From assembly GCA_018402425.1 (NCBI GenBank), contig JAGYIZ010000009.1, positions 1 to 61,394 of the forward strand: a DNA stretch of 61,394 nt, read 5' to 3'. Numbering within the stretch: position 1 is the stretch's first letter; the number at the start of each line of letters is the position of its first letter. Shown here piece by piece: positions 1-8,918 of the stretch. Below the pieces are notes generated by a model. The model was not told where the DNA came from and did no database searches. It worked only from the letters and a program-made list of their open reading frames with translations. Made by a program: the position numbers and the translations under genes. The stretch comes from Candidatus Atribacteria bacterium (GTDB lineage Bacteria; Atribacterota; Phoenicimicrobiia; Phoenicimicrobiales; Stramentimicrobiaceae).

Positions 1-390
1 AAGTCAATCTGGGTATTCAATTGGTTTAATTCTTGCGGGTTTGCTGAATTAGTACCTGTTGTTGGTTCAAGATGGGATATGGAAAGATTTGGAATGATTG
101 TAACGGGCACACCTCGACATGCAGATGCGCTGTTTATTGCTGGATACCAGACTTTTAAATCAATCAAAAAAGCGCAACTTATCTATGAACAAATGGCTGA
201 TCCGAAGGCGGTTATTGCCCTGGGTGCCTGCACCATGACTGGCGGAATTTATTGGGATTCTTACAATACAATAAAGAGATTGGATGATTATATACCTGTG
301 AATATTTATATTCCGGGTTGTCCGCCGCGTCCTGAAGCCGTTTTTGAAGCAGTAGAAAAAATATTCAAGCACGTAGGGGAGATGAAATAA
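1..390 (+). CDS. NuoB/hydrogenase small-subunit-like protein, 5'-truncated by window edge
   Basis: The reading frame is open from base 1, so the true start lies upstream; the first ATG at 79 is internal. The protein matches the NuoB / group-4 hydrogenase small-subunit family, which carries the 4Fe-4S cluster nearest the catalytic or quinone site. Visible landmarks are MERFG, TPRHAD, LGACTMTGG and IPGCPPRPEA. NuoB uses a CC pair plus two later Cys. Here the pair position reads SCGFAE, so only the first Cys is kept (visible residue 12), with the other two at residues 77 and 107. The next gene starts directly after the stop. It belongs to the peripheral arm of a complex-I-like or energy-converting-hydrogenase-related (Ehr) complex; which one is inferred, not shown. 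Confidence 0.85.
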   Translation, partial: KSIWVFNWFNSCGFAELVPVVGSRWDMERFGMIVTGTPRHADALFIAGYQTFKSIKKAQLIYEQMADPKAVIALGACTMTGGIYWDSYNTIKRLDDYIPVNIYIPGCPPRPEAVFEAVEKIFKHVGEMK

Positions 391-909
391 ATGGACAAGA
401 CGTTATCTGATGAAAAAGAAATATTAGAAAAGATAAAAGATAAATTTAAATATGAAGGAAATATCCAAAGAGCAAAAAGAGTCTGGGTATTTATTAATGA
501 TAAGGATGAACTATTAACCTGTTCGAAATGGTTAAAAAAAGAAGGATTTATTCATTTATCAGCTATATCTGTCAGTGATTGGCTGGAAGAAAAGGAGTTC
601 AAGCTTGATTACCTGTTGTGGTCTTTTCAAGACAAGATACTTCTTGTTTTGACTGTTAAGATAGACCGCGAAGAACCGATTATTGATTCGGTAACTTCCG
701 TATGGGGAAATAATGCCCAAGCTCATGAAAGAGAAGCATGGGAATTTTTTAAAATTGATTTTAAAGGAAATAAGAATTTAACACCTCTTTTTACTGATAA
801 TTGGCAGGGGCCTCCCCCCTTCAGGAAGGACTTTGATTGGCACAAGTACGTAAGAGAAAACCATTATAATAAGAATAATGAAAGAGAAAGAGGATATTAT
901 GAAGATTAA
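391..909 (+). CDS. NuoC-like 30-kDa subunit
   Basis: 172 aa, starting one base after the upstream stop with a GGGGAGATG-type ribosome site. The C-terminal half carries the NuoC/30-kDa signature: HEREAWEFFKIDF, then LTPLFTDNW and GPPPFRKDFDW. The N-terminal half (about residues 1-100) is the less conserved alpha/beta domain. The family is a scaffold subunit of the hydrophilic arm of complex I and group-4 hydrogenases, between the small (B) and large (D) subunits, and has no cofactor of its own. Here it sits between exactly those two genes. Its last 11 bases overlap the next gene's start. Confidence 0.9.
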   Translation: MDKTLSDEKEILEKIKDKFKYEGNIQRAKRVWVFINDKDELLTCSKWLKKEGFIHLSAISVSDWLEEKEFKLDYLLWSFQDKILLVLTVKIDREEPIIDSVTSVWGNNAQAHEREAWEFFKIDFKGNKNLTPLFTDNWQGPPPFRKDFDWHKYVRENHYNKNNERERGYYED

Positions 910-2028
910 TCAAGAAATTTCCCGGTTGCCCAAAACTGATCAGTATGATATGTATTTTGGACCATGTCATCCCGGATCTGCAAATTTCGGGATTAAGTTA
1001 AAACTCAAAGGGGAAAAGATTATTTCTGCTCTTTCAGATCCTGGTTATCTCCATCGTGGTTTTGAAAAATTAATGGAATACAGGTTACCACTTCAGAATG
1101 CCATGCTTTCTGATCGTATTTGTGTTTTAGAATCGTTGGCCTGGGAGTTAATTCATGCTGAGGCGATAGAAGAATTAATGGATTTGGAAATTCCGGAAAG
1201 GGCTAAATTTATCAGGGTAATTATGGCTGAGCTTTCCCGAATTCAGTCACACATGATTTGGTGGGGCGTCTTTTCGGCCGGAACGGGTTTTGATACCGGG
1301 TTCAAAATTGCTTTTGGTTATAGAGATTATATTTTGGATTTATTTGCAGAAATTACCGGAGGTAGGGTATATCCTGCCGGATATATCTGTCCAGGAGGCG
1401 TAAGAAGAAATTTTCCTGAAGGAATAGAGGAAAAAATTGAAAAAGTTTTAGATAAATCAGAGGAATTAGCAAAATACATGGAGGTAGAAAACCCGACATT
1501 CAAAGCGCGAACCAAGGGGATTGGAATTTTAAAATTGGACGATGCTATCAGTTTAGGGGCAACCGGGCCTGTATTAAGAGCATCCGGGTTAAAAACTGAT
1601 TTAAGAAAAGATGATCCATATGAAGTATATCAAAAATTTAATTTTGAGGTTCCGGTTAGAGAAGAAGGAGATATTTATGCCCGTTTTTTGATTGGTTTAG
1701 CTGAAGTGAAGGAATCAATTAAGATTGTAAGACAAGCAATAGAAACTTTGCCCGAAGGGGAATTTATCCTTCCCAAATATAAAAAACCTAAAATCAATAT
1801 GAAAATCAATGAGGGAGAAGTATATGTCCATAATGAAATTCTGTAGAGGAGAAGGAGGCATGCATGTAATATGATGGCGGCATAAAGTCTTATAGGGTTA
1901 AAGTTAGAGGTCCCAGCTTTTCTCATATGATCCCGGTATTGGAATACATTCTAAGGGGGGCGGATATAGCAGATATTCCTGCTATATATTGGAGTTTGAA
2001 TGTTTGTCCGGCAGATTTAGATCGATAA
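899..2028 (+). pseudogene. NuoD / hydrogenase large-subunit-like protein, two frameshifts near the C-terminus
   Basis: The best start is ATG 899, with AGAGG just upstream; an in-frame ATG at 878 lacks a good site. The first frame runs to a TAG at 1844-1846. Homology continues in a second frame from 1845 (RGEGGMHVI) and a third from 1873 (DGGIKSYRVKVRGPSFSHM, ending LNVCPADLDR at 2028). The rejoined length of about 376 aa is normal for the family. Hydrogenases bind Ni-Fe with two CxxC motifs. Here they read ICVLES and NVCPAD, one Cys each, so an ordinary NiFe site is not expected. This resembles the Ehr group or a divergent NuoD. Two indels within 30 bp may be sequencing errors or real decay. 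Confidence 0.8.
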
Positions 2029-2070
2029 AAAATGGAAGTATTAATTTATTGAAGAAAGCAGGCTATTAAA

Positions 2071-2442
2071 TTGGAAATTATTTTTTCTTTATTTAAGAAT
2101 CTATTTAGTAAACCGATGACAGTGTGTTTTCCTTATGAATCAATAGAGATACCTCAGGGGTATAGAGGAGAACATCTATATGATAAGGATAAGTGTATAT
2201 CTTGTGGGTTGTGTGCTAAAATATGCCCTGATAGAGCAATAGAGATGGTCGAAGCACCTGATGCATGTATTGAGGACTATCCTAAAAAATATCCCAAAAT
2301 AGATTTAGGAAAATGTTGTTTTTGTGGTTTTTGTGAAGATATTTGTCCTAAAGGGTGTTTGAAATTAACTGATAATTTTTATCTTTCAACTTTTGATAAA
2401 AATTCAGTTATTAAAAAACCTTTCCCGCTTGATAAAAAATAG
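2071..2442 (+). CDS. NuoI-like 2x[4Fe-4S] ferredoxin subunit
   Basis: 123 aa from a TTG start, with a weak AGCAGG site upstream. Two classic CxxCxxCxxxCP motifs are visible, CISCGLCAKICP (about residues 42-53) and CCFCGFCEDICP (about 82-93). Each should ligate a 4Fe-4S cluster. This is the NuoI / hydrogenase polyferredoxin type that passes electrons toward the small subunit. It follows the NuoD-like gene by 42 bp and is the last gene of the complex. The downstream 220 bp (2443-2662) is very AT-rich and holds no gene. Confidence 0.88.
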   Translation: MEIIFSLFKNLFSKPMTVCFPYESIEIPQGYRGEHLYDKDKCISCGLCAKICPDRAIEMVEAPDACIEDYPKKYPKIDLGKCCFCGFCEDICPKGCLKLTDNFYLSTFDKNSVIKKPFPLDKK

Positions 2443-2662
2443 AAGTAAAATGAAAATAACTATAATTATTTGATTAAAAAATTATTATTTAGGAAAAGTG
2501 CTAATTTATTCTTTGAAATATAATTTTTTTGTGTTTAAGAAATTATAGACTATTATGACATATTAATAGTGCTGAAAAGATTATAATTATACATTGCTAT
2601 TTAAATAGTTTTAAATATGTTGATTTTGTAGAATATTTTAAATATTAATTGAGGAAGTAGAT

Positions 2663-3073
2663 ATGAAATTATTAATGATTTATGCGGAAAATTTTGCCTA
2701 TCAAACGAGGAGTAGAACATTAGAAACAGTTGAAGAATACCAGGAAGATAAGCAAATAGAAAATGTTCTGGCTGGTTTTATACAAGTAGAAAAAGAAGAT
2801 GAAGAAAAAATGGATAAAGTCGAGACTAAACTTATTAAAAATTTAAAATGGGCTGCTAAAAAAAATAACACCAATTGCATTTTATTGCACTCTTTTGCTC
2901 ATCTTTCTTTAAGTAAAGCTAATCCGGATAGTACCAAAAAAATATTTGATAATGCTGAAAAAAGGCTAAAAGATACCGGCTATGAAGTATATCAGACGCC
3001 CTTTGGTTATTTTTTAGATCTCGATTTAAAGGCACCAGGGAAGTCACTAGCCAGAGTTTTTAAGGAGTTTTAA
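2663..3073 (+). CDS. stand-alone archaeal-type threonyl-tRNA synthetase editing-domain protein
   Basis: 136 aa with a GAGGAAG site before ATG 2663. The whole protein aligns with the N-terminal editing domain of archaeal ThrRS (D-aminoacyl-tRNA deacylase-like fold): MKLLMIYAENFAYQ at the start, a VLAGFIQVEKEDEE strand, SFAHLSLSKANPD in the middle, and YEVYQTPFGYFLDLDLK near the end. In the archaeal enzyme this domain removes serine from tRNA-Thr. No synthetase domain follows, so it would act in trans if active. The archaeal YYK after PFG is YFL here, and the distal GHPLAE is changed, so the classical active site is incomplete. Function is therefore uncertain although the fold assignment is good. 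Confidence 0.8.
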   Translation: MKLLMIYAENFAYQTRSRTLETVEEYQEDKQIENVLAGFIQVEKEDEEKMDKVETKLIKNLKWAAKKNNTNCILLHSFAHLSLSKANPDSTKKIFDNAEKRLKDTGYEVYQTPFGYFLDLDLKAPGKSLARVFKEF

Positions 3074-3142
3074 ATTACAATTTTCCATAAAAAATAAAAG
3101 TAGACTAATGGAAATGTTTAAGTTGTAAACAATATCGTTTTA

Positions 3143-3832
3143 TCAGGTAAGATAAAGCAGGATCCCTAAAAAGTGAGATATACTTCCGCCCAGGACAAAG
3201 AGATGCCAGATAGTATGATGGTAACGTATCTTAGGTGCCAGAAAAAAGAATACTCCGAGCAAATAAAATAATCCCCCCACGATAATCCATAAAAGCATTT
3301 TTATGGAGACAGCTTCGAGCAGTGGTTTGGTTGCAGATATTATAATTAATCCCATAATAATGTAAAGTATTACAGAAACAACCTGGGTCTTTTGAAATAG
3401 AAAAACTTTCATTAATATACCCATTAGGGCAATTCCCCAAACCAATCCAAAAAGAGTCCATCCCCAGGAACCATGCAAAGAGATAAGTGTAATTGGAGTA
3501 TAGGAGCCGGCTATTAAAAGGTATATAGCTGAGTGGTCAAATACCTGAAAAATTTTTTTTATTCTGGTATCAGGTAATCCATGGTAAATAGTGGACATCA
3601 GGTATAAAATTACCAGAGTTGAACCGTAAATAGTGAAGCTGATTATATGCCAGATATTTCCTTTTGTAATCGCCATAAAAAGAAGAACGACAAAACCAAT
3701 AATGCTCAATATGGTTCCTATACCATGGGTAACGGTATTTGCTTTTTCCTGGTAAGCCATGTTCCTTGATGCAATTGAAGCATTCTCTAAAGCAGTTTCT
3801 ATCATATTGTCTATAAAATATTTTATTTGCAC
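3143..3832 (-). CDS. HlyIII / AdipoR-like (YqfA family) seven-TM membrane protein
   Basis: 229 aa and mostly hydrophobic, with about seven membrane spans. The family's metal-site residues are visible: the TIYHGLPD motif in the early part, a DHSAIY Asp-His, and HHTIWHLFVLGG (HxxxH) near the C-terminus. Members are named after hemolysin III, but their usual role is unclear, and a zinc-dependent hydrolase of membrane lipids has been proposed for relatives. It points toward the ThrRS-ED gene (convergent, 69 bp apart). The ribosome site is weak, so a downstream Met at residue 10 is also possible. Confidence 0.88.
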   Translation of the reverse strand: MQIKYFIDNMIETALENASIASRNMAYQEKANTVTHGIGTILSIIGFVVLLFMAITKGNIWHIISFTIYGSTLVILYLMSTIYHGLPDTRIKKIFQVFDHSAIYLLIAGSYTPITLISLHGSWGWTLFGLVWGIALMGILMKVFLFQKTQVVSVILYIIMGLIIISATKPLLEAVSIKMLLWIIVGGLFYLLGVFFFLAPKIRYHHTIWHLFVLGGSISHFLGILLYLT

Positions 3833-4073
3833 AACAAGCTATCCTATCAAAATTTGTGCTTCTATAAGAGGCAAAAGAAGAAGTAATTTGTCTATTATAA
3901 ATTGAAACAACAAATATTATATCACAATATCATATCCACAGTAAAGAATTAACGGTATACTATCAAAAATATTTAGTTAAAATTTTGCATGTTTAACAGT
4001 TTGATAAAGCAACACAAAGAGTAGGATAGTATAGATAAGATATAGTAACAGTATCTTATGATATTGCCGGCTA

Positions 4074-5896
4074 TCAGGCCAAATTTTTACGGTTTTGATA
4101 ACGTAAATGATGATCCAGAATCTTCTTTCTTAATCGAATACTCTCAGGGGTTATTTCCACCAATTCATCATCTTGAATAAACTCCAGGGCTTGCTCCAGG
4201 GAAAAATCCTGAGGTTTTTCTAAACGCAAGGCTTCATCAGAACCGCTTGCCCGCATATTGGTAACATGTTTTTTCTTGTTGACATTGACTTCCAGATCAT
4301 TATCCCTTTTATTTTCTCCTACAATCATTCCCTGATATACTTTGGTTGCCGGTCCAATGAATAAATTTCCTCTACCCTGGGCATTATAAAGACCATAAGT
4401 GCTGGTAATTCCATCTTCAAAGGCAATTAATACTCCCCTGGAGCGTGAAGGAATATATCCCTTGTAAGGTTGATAGTCAAGGAAAAGATGGTGCATGATC
4501 CCTCTGCCTTTTGTTAAAGTAAGTAATTCACTGCGGAAGCCAATTAACCCTCTTGCGGGTATTTGAAATTCAAGTCGAAGCTGATCAGAAGAAAAATCCT
4601 GCATATTTATTAAATCTGCTTTTCTAATACCGCACATACGCATTACAGTACTCAAGTATTCTTTTGGTATATCACAAGTCATGAGCTCTATTGGTTCATA
4701 TTTTTTATCGTCAATATATCGGAAGATAACTTTTGGTTTGGACACCTGGAATTCATATCCTTCCCTGCGCATCTTTTCAATAAGGATAGAGAGATGCAAC
4801 TCTCCTCTTCCGGAAACTCGGAAAGTATCCATTGATTCTGTTTCTTCTACCCGTAGGCTGACATTGGTGTCAATTTCTTTAAAAAGTCGTTCTCTCAGGT
4901 GTCGTGAGGTAACAAATTTACCTTGTTGACCGGCAAAAGGACTGTCATTGACTTTAAAATCAATGGTAAGAGTAGGTTCATCAATACTAATTTTTGATAG
5001 AGCTTCCGGATTTTCCTGGTCGGCAATTGTTTCACCTTGATATTTGCTTCATCAATACCAGCCAATGCTATAATTTCCCCCGAATAAGCCTGCTTAGTCT
5101 CAATTCTTTCTAAACCTTCAAAAACATAAAGTTTGACTACTTTCCCTTTGACATGTCTTTTATCCCGCTTGATCAGCGTTACGCTTTCTCCCAACTCGAT
5201 TTTTCCACGAATAATTAAACCCACAGCTATCTTTCCTACATAATCATCATAATCCAGATTGGTTATTAGCATCTGTAAATCACTTTTATTGTCCACAATA
5301 GGAGAGGGAACATATTTTACAATAGTCGAAAAGAGCACCTCAAGATTTTTATCTAAAGAATCCGGTGAAACCCCGGCTAAACCTATTTGGGCTGAGGTGT
5401 AGATTACCGGAAAATCAATTTGTTCATCATTGGCACCCAATTCAATGAACAAATCATAAATTTCATTTAGAACTTCTTTGGGACGTGCATTTGTGCGGTC
5501 TACTTTGTTAATCACCACAATAGGAATTAGGTTTAATTCCATGGATTTACGTAAAACAAATCGGGTTTGTGGCATTGGTCCCTCAAAGGCATCAACAATT
5601 AAAAGAACTCCGTTAACCATTCTAAGAATTCTTTCCACTTCCCCTCCAAAATCTGCATGACCCGGAGTATCAACAATATTAATTTTAGTCTTATTCCAAT
5701 AAACAGAGGCGTTTTTTGACAAAATGGTAATGCCCCTTTCCTGTTCCATGTCATTAGAATCCATGATTCTCTCTTTTATTTTCTGGTTTTCCCGGAATGT
5801 TCCACTTTGCTTTAACATAGCATCAACCAGAGTTGTCTTGCCATGATCAACATGTGCAATCAAGGCAATATTTCTTAAATCATTATATTTCATCAT
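4074..5896 (-). pseudogene. typA: TypA/BipA translational GTPase, split by a single frameshift
   Basis: Two reading frames together make a full TypA. The N-terminal 280 or so residues (from 5896) hold AHVDHGKTTL, the [10 protein letters not shown] switch and NKVD, all GTPase motifs. The rest (frame ending at 4074) holds DEPTLTIDFK, NDSPFAGQQGK, VSGRGELHLSILIEKMRREG and RGLIGFRSE. Translation leaves frame at about 5036-5040, after DEANI. Adding one base there restores GETIADQENPEA and gives 607 aa, the usual family size. TypA is a ribosome-associated GTPase used in stress and 50S assembly. The rest of the gene is intact, so a one-base assembly error in an A-run is as likely as a true mutation. 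Confidence 0.88.
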
Positions 5897-6054
5897 TAAT
5901 AACCTTTTTATTGAACGAAAATTCTGTAATCTGAAAAACAGGATAAAATATTATCACAATAAGTCTAATAAGTAAAGAAAATATTAGTTTAGGCATAGGT
6001 TGAGTAGAATCAATAGGGCATAAATGGTATTTTGATAAAAATATTCTTATTTTA

Positions 6055-6083
6055 TTGACAGAAGGGAATTTTTATGCTAACTT
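6055..6083 (+). promoter_or_regulatory. candidate promoter for the aromatic operon leader
   Basis: A perfect TTGACA at 6055-6060 is followed, 17 bp on, by TAACTT at 6078-6083, preceded by TGC (extended -10). Transcription would begin near 6090, just ahead of the leader ORF and hairpins. The -10 hexamer itself is weak. Confidence 0.5.
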
Positions 6084-6115
6084 ATTTTTAACAATAAATC
6101 GAAAGGTTAAACCAG

Positions 6116-6193
6116 ATGCTGAGGAACAAAGCCAAGAAATATTTAATTTTAACTATTATTATTTCTATTTTACTGGCGATGTTTATGCCTTAG
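6116..6193 (+). CDS. putative 25-aa hydrophobic leader peptide
   Basis: ATG 6116 to TAG 6191-6193, with GAAAGG nine bases upstream. The product begins with a basic stretch (MLRNKAKKY) and continues as a run of Leu, Ile and Met that could span a membrane. It lies after the candidate promoter and just before two terminator-like hairpins, as an attenuation leader would. It has no run of Phe, Tyr or Trp codons, so classical aromatic attenuation is not supported. It could instead be a small membrane peptide or a chance ORF. Confidence 0.4.
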   Translation: MLRNKAKKYLILTIIISILLAMFMP

Positions 6194-6225
6194 TATCGTA
6201 ACATAAACAGAAATTAGCAAATCAG

Positions 6226-6268
6226 ATACCATAGGCATGAACATCGAAGATGCCTATGGTATTTTTAT
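6226..6268 (+). terminator. terminator-like hairpin 1 in the aro leader
   Basis: A perfect 13-bp stem, ATACCATAGGCAT (6226-6238) with ATGCCTATGGTAT (6250-6262), closes an 11-nt loop and runs into TTTTT. It lies between the leader ORF and the first structural gene, so it could attenuate the operon. Confidence 0.7.
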
Positions 6269-6286
6269 ATGTAGCGACATATAAAG

Positions 6287-6321
6287 GACTATAGGTTTTT
6301 TATTACCTGTAGTCTTTTTTT
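6287..6321 (+). terminator. terminator-like hairpin 2 in the aro leader
   Basis: GACTATAGGT (6287-6296) pairs with ACCTGTAGTC (6305-6314), with one G-U pair, across an 8-nt loop, followed by seven T (6315-6321). It is a canonical intrinsic terminator shape 49 bp before aroH. With hairpin 1 it forms a tandem block upstream of the operon. Confidence 0.7.
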
Positions 6322-6369
6322 ATATCTAGATTTAAATAAAGCAAAACAAAATATCAGGGAGATAATTTT

Positions 6370-6756
6370 ATGACAGTAAGAGGTATAAGAGGTGCAACTA
6401 CAGTTGATGCAAATAGCAAAGAATCTATTATAAGCAGAAGCAAAGAATTGTTGCTATTATTACAAAAAGCTAATCATTTTAATACAGAAGATATTGTCAG
6501 CATATTTTTTAGCATGACATCTGATTTAAACGCTGCCTTCCCGGCAGAAGCAGCAAGACAATTGGGCTGGAATAAAGTTCCTCTTTTTGGCATGCAAGAA
6601 TCAGATGTAGAAGGTGGATTAGGAAAATGCATTAGAATTCTTATCCAAATTAACAGTAATAAAATACAGGATGAAATAAGACATTGTTATTTACACGAAG
6701 CTAAGAGGTTAAGGAGAGATTTAGTTGATATAGAAGGGAAGGAAGAGGAAAAATGA
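6370..6756 (+). CDS. aroH: chorismate mutase, AroH type
   Basis: 128 aa with an AGGGAG site before ATG 6370. It matches the trimeric AroH-class (Bacillus-type) chorismate mutase: MTVRGIRGATTVD at the N-terminus (active-site Arg), SMTSDLNAAFPAEAAR in the centre, VPLFGMQE, and the C-terminal RHCYLHEAKRLRRDL. It converts chorismate to prephenate, the branch to Phe and Tyr. It is the first gene of the operon and overlaps the following DAHP synthase by 4 bp (ATGA). Being ahead of the early pathway genes, it ties chorismate drain to supply. Confidence 0.92.
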   Translation: MTVRGIRGATTVDANSKESIISRSKELLLLLQKANHFNTEDIVSIFFSMTSDLNAAFPAEAARQLGWNKVPLFGMQESDVEGGLGKCIRILIQINSNKIQDEIRHCYLHEAKRLRRDLVDIEGKEEEK

Positions 6757-7787
6757 TTTTAGTAATGGACAGTCGCTCCAGCGATACAGACTTAAATACC
6801 ATATCTGAAAAATTAAAAAATTTAGGTTTTGAATTGGAAGTTAGTAAAGGGAAAGAAAAAATAATAGTAGGAATAATTGGAGATACCAGAAAATTATTAA
6901 ATTTTCCTTTTCATTCTTATCCAGGCGTAATCGATGTTTTGAAAGTTTTAAAACCCTACAAATTAGCTAGCAGAGAATTTAAAGAATTACCAACCGTTAT
7001 TAAAATTGGTGATGCCTCTATTGGTGGAAAAGAAATAGCCCTTATGGCGGGTCCTTGCTCTGTTGAAGATGAAGAACAAATTTATGAGGCTTCCCAGGGT
7101 TTAAGCAAGCTTGGAATAAAGATTCTGCGTGGAGGAGCATTTAAGCCCAGGAGTTCACCTTACAGCTTTCAGGGATTAGGCGAAAGAGGATTAAAAATGA
7201 TGAGTGAAGCAGCAAAAAAATTTGGTTTACTGGTAATTACTGAAGTTATGTCTATTGAACAAATAGATATAATTGCACCTTTTGCAGATATCCTTCAAGT
7301 AGGTGCCAGAAATATGCAGAACTTCATGCTTTTAAAGGAATTAGGAAAAATCAAAAAACCAGTCATGTTAAAAAGAGGGCTGTCGTCGACTGTTGAAGAA
7401 TTATTGCTATCAGCTGAGTATATTATGTCCGGTGGAAACAAAAAAGTTATCCTCTGTGAAAGAGGGATAAGGACATTTGAATCCTATACCCGCAATACCC
7501 TGGATCTAAGCGTAGTCCCGGCTATCAAGACATTAAGCCATTTGCCAATTATTGTCGATCCTAGTCATTCAACCGGTAGGAAGGAGTTGGTATGTCCTAT
7601 GTCTAAAGCAGCCATAGCCGCAGGAGCTGATGGTCTGATTATCGAAGTTCATCCGAATCCAAAAATGGCTTTGTGTGATGGAGCACAATCGTTGGATTTA
7701 AATGACTTTGGAAATCTAATAAAAGAAACAGAATTGGTAGCAAAAGCCGTCGGAAGATCTTTAAATAATATCCAGGTCACTGTTTAG
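6753..7787 (+). CDS. aroF: 3-deoxy-7-phosphoheptulonate (DAHP) synthase, copy 1
   Basis: 344 aa, type I-beta DAHP synthase, the first step of the shikimate pathway (PEP + erythrose-4-phosphate). Residues 1-75 form the ferredoxin-like regulatory domain seen in the Thermotoga-type enzyme, with GIIGDTRKL. The barrel follows: MAGPCSVE (metal Cys), [39 protein letters not shown] and EVHPNP. It has VCP and KMALCDGAQ where copy 2 has VGP and EEALSDGAQ; copy 2 looks closer to consensus. All metal ligands are still present. Confidence 0.93.
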   Translation: MILVMDSRSSDTDLNTISEKLKNLGFELEVSKGKEKIIVGIIGDTRKLLNFPFHSYPGVIDVLKVLKPYKLASREFKELPTVIKIGDASIGGKEIALMAGPCSVEDEEQIYEASQGLSKLGIKILRGGAFKPRSSPYSFQGLGERGLKMMSEAAKKFGLLVITEVMSIEQIDIIAPFADILQVGARNMQNFMLLKELGKIKKPVMLKRGLSSTVEELLLSAEYIMSGGNKKVILCERGIRTFESYTRNTLDLSVVPAIKTLSHLPIIVDPSHSTGRKELVCPMSKAAIAAGADGLIIEVHPNPKMALCDGAQSLDLNDFGNLIKETELVAKAVGRSLNNIQVTV

Positions 7788-7868
7788 CAACAAGATTCCA
7801 GAATATATATTTTATAAATTTTAAAATAATGAAAAAATGACTTACTAAAGATAAAAGGAGAAAAAAGA

Positions 7869-8903
7869 ATGGTTATAGTAATGGATGGTAAGGTAAATGA
7901 AGGTCATATTAATAATCTTAGTGACAAATTGAAAAGTATGGGTTTTAAGCTGCAGATGATTAAAGGTGAAGATAAAACCGTAATAGGTATTATCGGAGAT
8001 ACCAGAAAATTATTATCTTTCCCTTTTTATTCATATTATGGTGTAGTTGATGTATTAAAAGTCTCCAAACCTTACAAGCTTACCAGTAGAGAATTCAGAG
8101 AACTTTCAACCATTATACGGATTAACGAAGTAACCATTGGCGGTCAAGAAGCCGTCCTTATGGCTGGACCTTGTGCTGTTGAAAATGAAGAACAAATTGA
8201 TATAATTGCCCGAAAAGTAAGTGCTATTGGCGCAAGGGTCTTACGTGGGGGAGCATTTAAGCCCAGAACTTCTCCTTACAGCTTTCAGGGATTAGGCGAA
8301 AGAGGACTTAAAATGATGAGTGAAGCAGCAAAAAAATATGGCCTGTTAGTCATTACTGAAGTGATGGCTATTGAGCAAATTGATATGATTGCCAATTATG
8401 CAGATATTATTCAAATAGGTGCCAGAAATATGCAGAATTTCATGCTCTTAAAAGAAATAGGGAAGATAAAAAAACCAGCCATGTTAAAAAGGGGAATGTC
8501 AGCTACTATAGAGGAATTTTTATTATCAGCAGAATATATCTTGTCAGGAGGAAATAAAGAAGTCATACTGTGTGAAAGAGGAATTCGTACTTTTGAAAAT
8601 TATACGCGTAACACTTTAGATTTAAGTGCTATTCCGGCGATAAAAGAGTTAAGCCATTTACCGATAATTGTTGATCCGAGCCATGCCACCGGGAGAAAAG
8701 AGTTAGTCGGGCCTATGTCTAAAGCAGCTATTGCAGCAGGAGCTGACGGTTTAATTATTGAAGTTCATCCTAATCCGGAAGAGGCATTGAGTGATGGCGC
8801 ACAATCCCTGGAATTAAGTGATTTTGAACGTTTGATATCAGAATTGGAACAAGTAGCCCAGGCAGTCGGTAGAAGCATGCATCTTAGTTATACCTCTGTT
8901 TAG
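7869..8903 (+). CDS. aroF: 3-deoxy-7-phosphoheptulonate (DAHP) synthase, copy 2
   Basis: 344 aa, the same length and domain plan as the previous gene, with an AAAGGAG site before ATG 7869. The barrel is nearly identical to copy 1 ([40 protein letters not shown]). The N-terminal regulatory domain has drifted most, with VNEGHINNL against SSDTDLNTI. All ligand residues (Cys, His, Glu, Asp) are present. The pair is a tandem duplication 81 bp apart. I infer the copies differ in feedback control by Phe or Tyr, which the N-terminal domain mediates in relatives. Confidence 0.93.
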   Translation: MVIVMDGKVNEGHINNLSDKLKSMGFKLQMIKGEDKTVIGIIGDTRKLLSFPFYSYYGVVDVLKVSKPYKLTSREFRELSTIIRINEVTIGGQEAVLMAGPCAVENEEQIDIIARKVSAIGARVLRGGAFKPRTSPYSFQGLGERGLKMMSEAAKKYGLLVITEVMAIEQIDMIANYADIIQIGARNMQNFMLLKEIGKIKKPAMLKRGMSATIEEFLLSAEYILSGGNKEVILCERGIRTFENYTRNTLDLSAIPAIKELSHLPIIVDPSHATGRKELVGPMSKAAIAAGADGLIIEVHPNPEEALSDGAQSLELSDFERLISELEQVAQAVGRSMHLSYTSV

Positions 8904-8918
8904 AAAGGAACTCTTAAA

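Noticed and set aside
6226-6321. T-box riboswitch before the aromatic operon
   Set aside because: No AGGGTGG-type T-box sequence or specifier-loop layout is visible; only two terminator-like hairpins.
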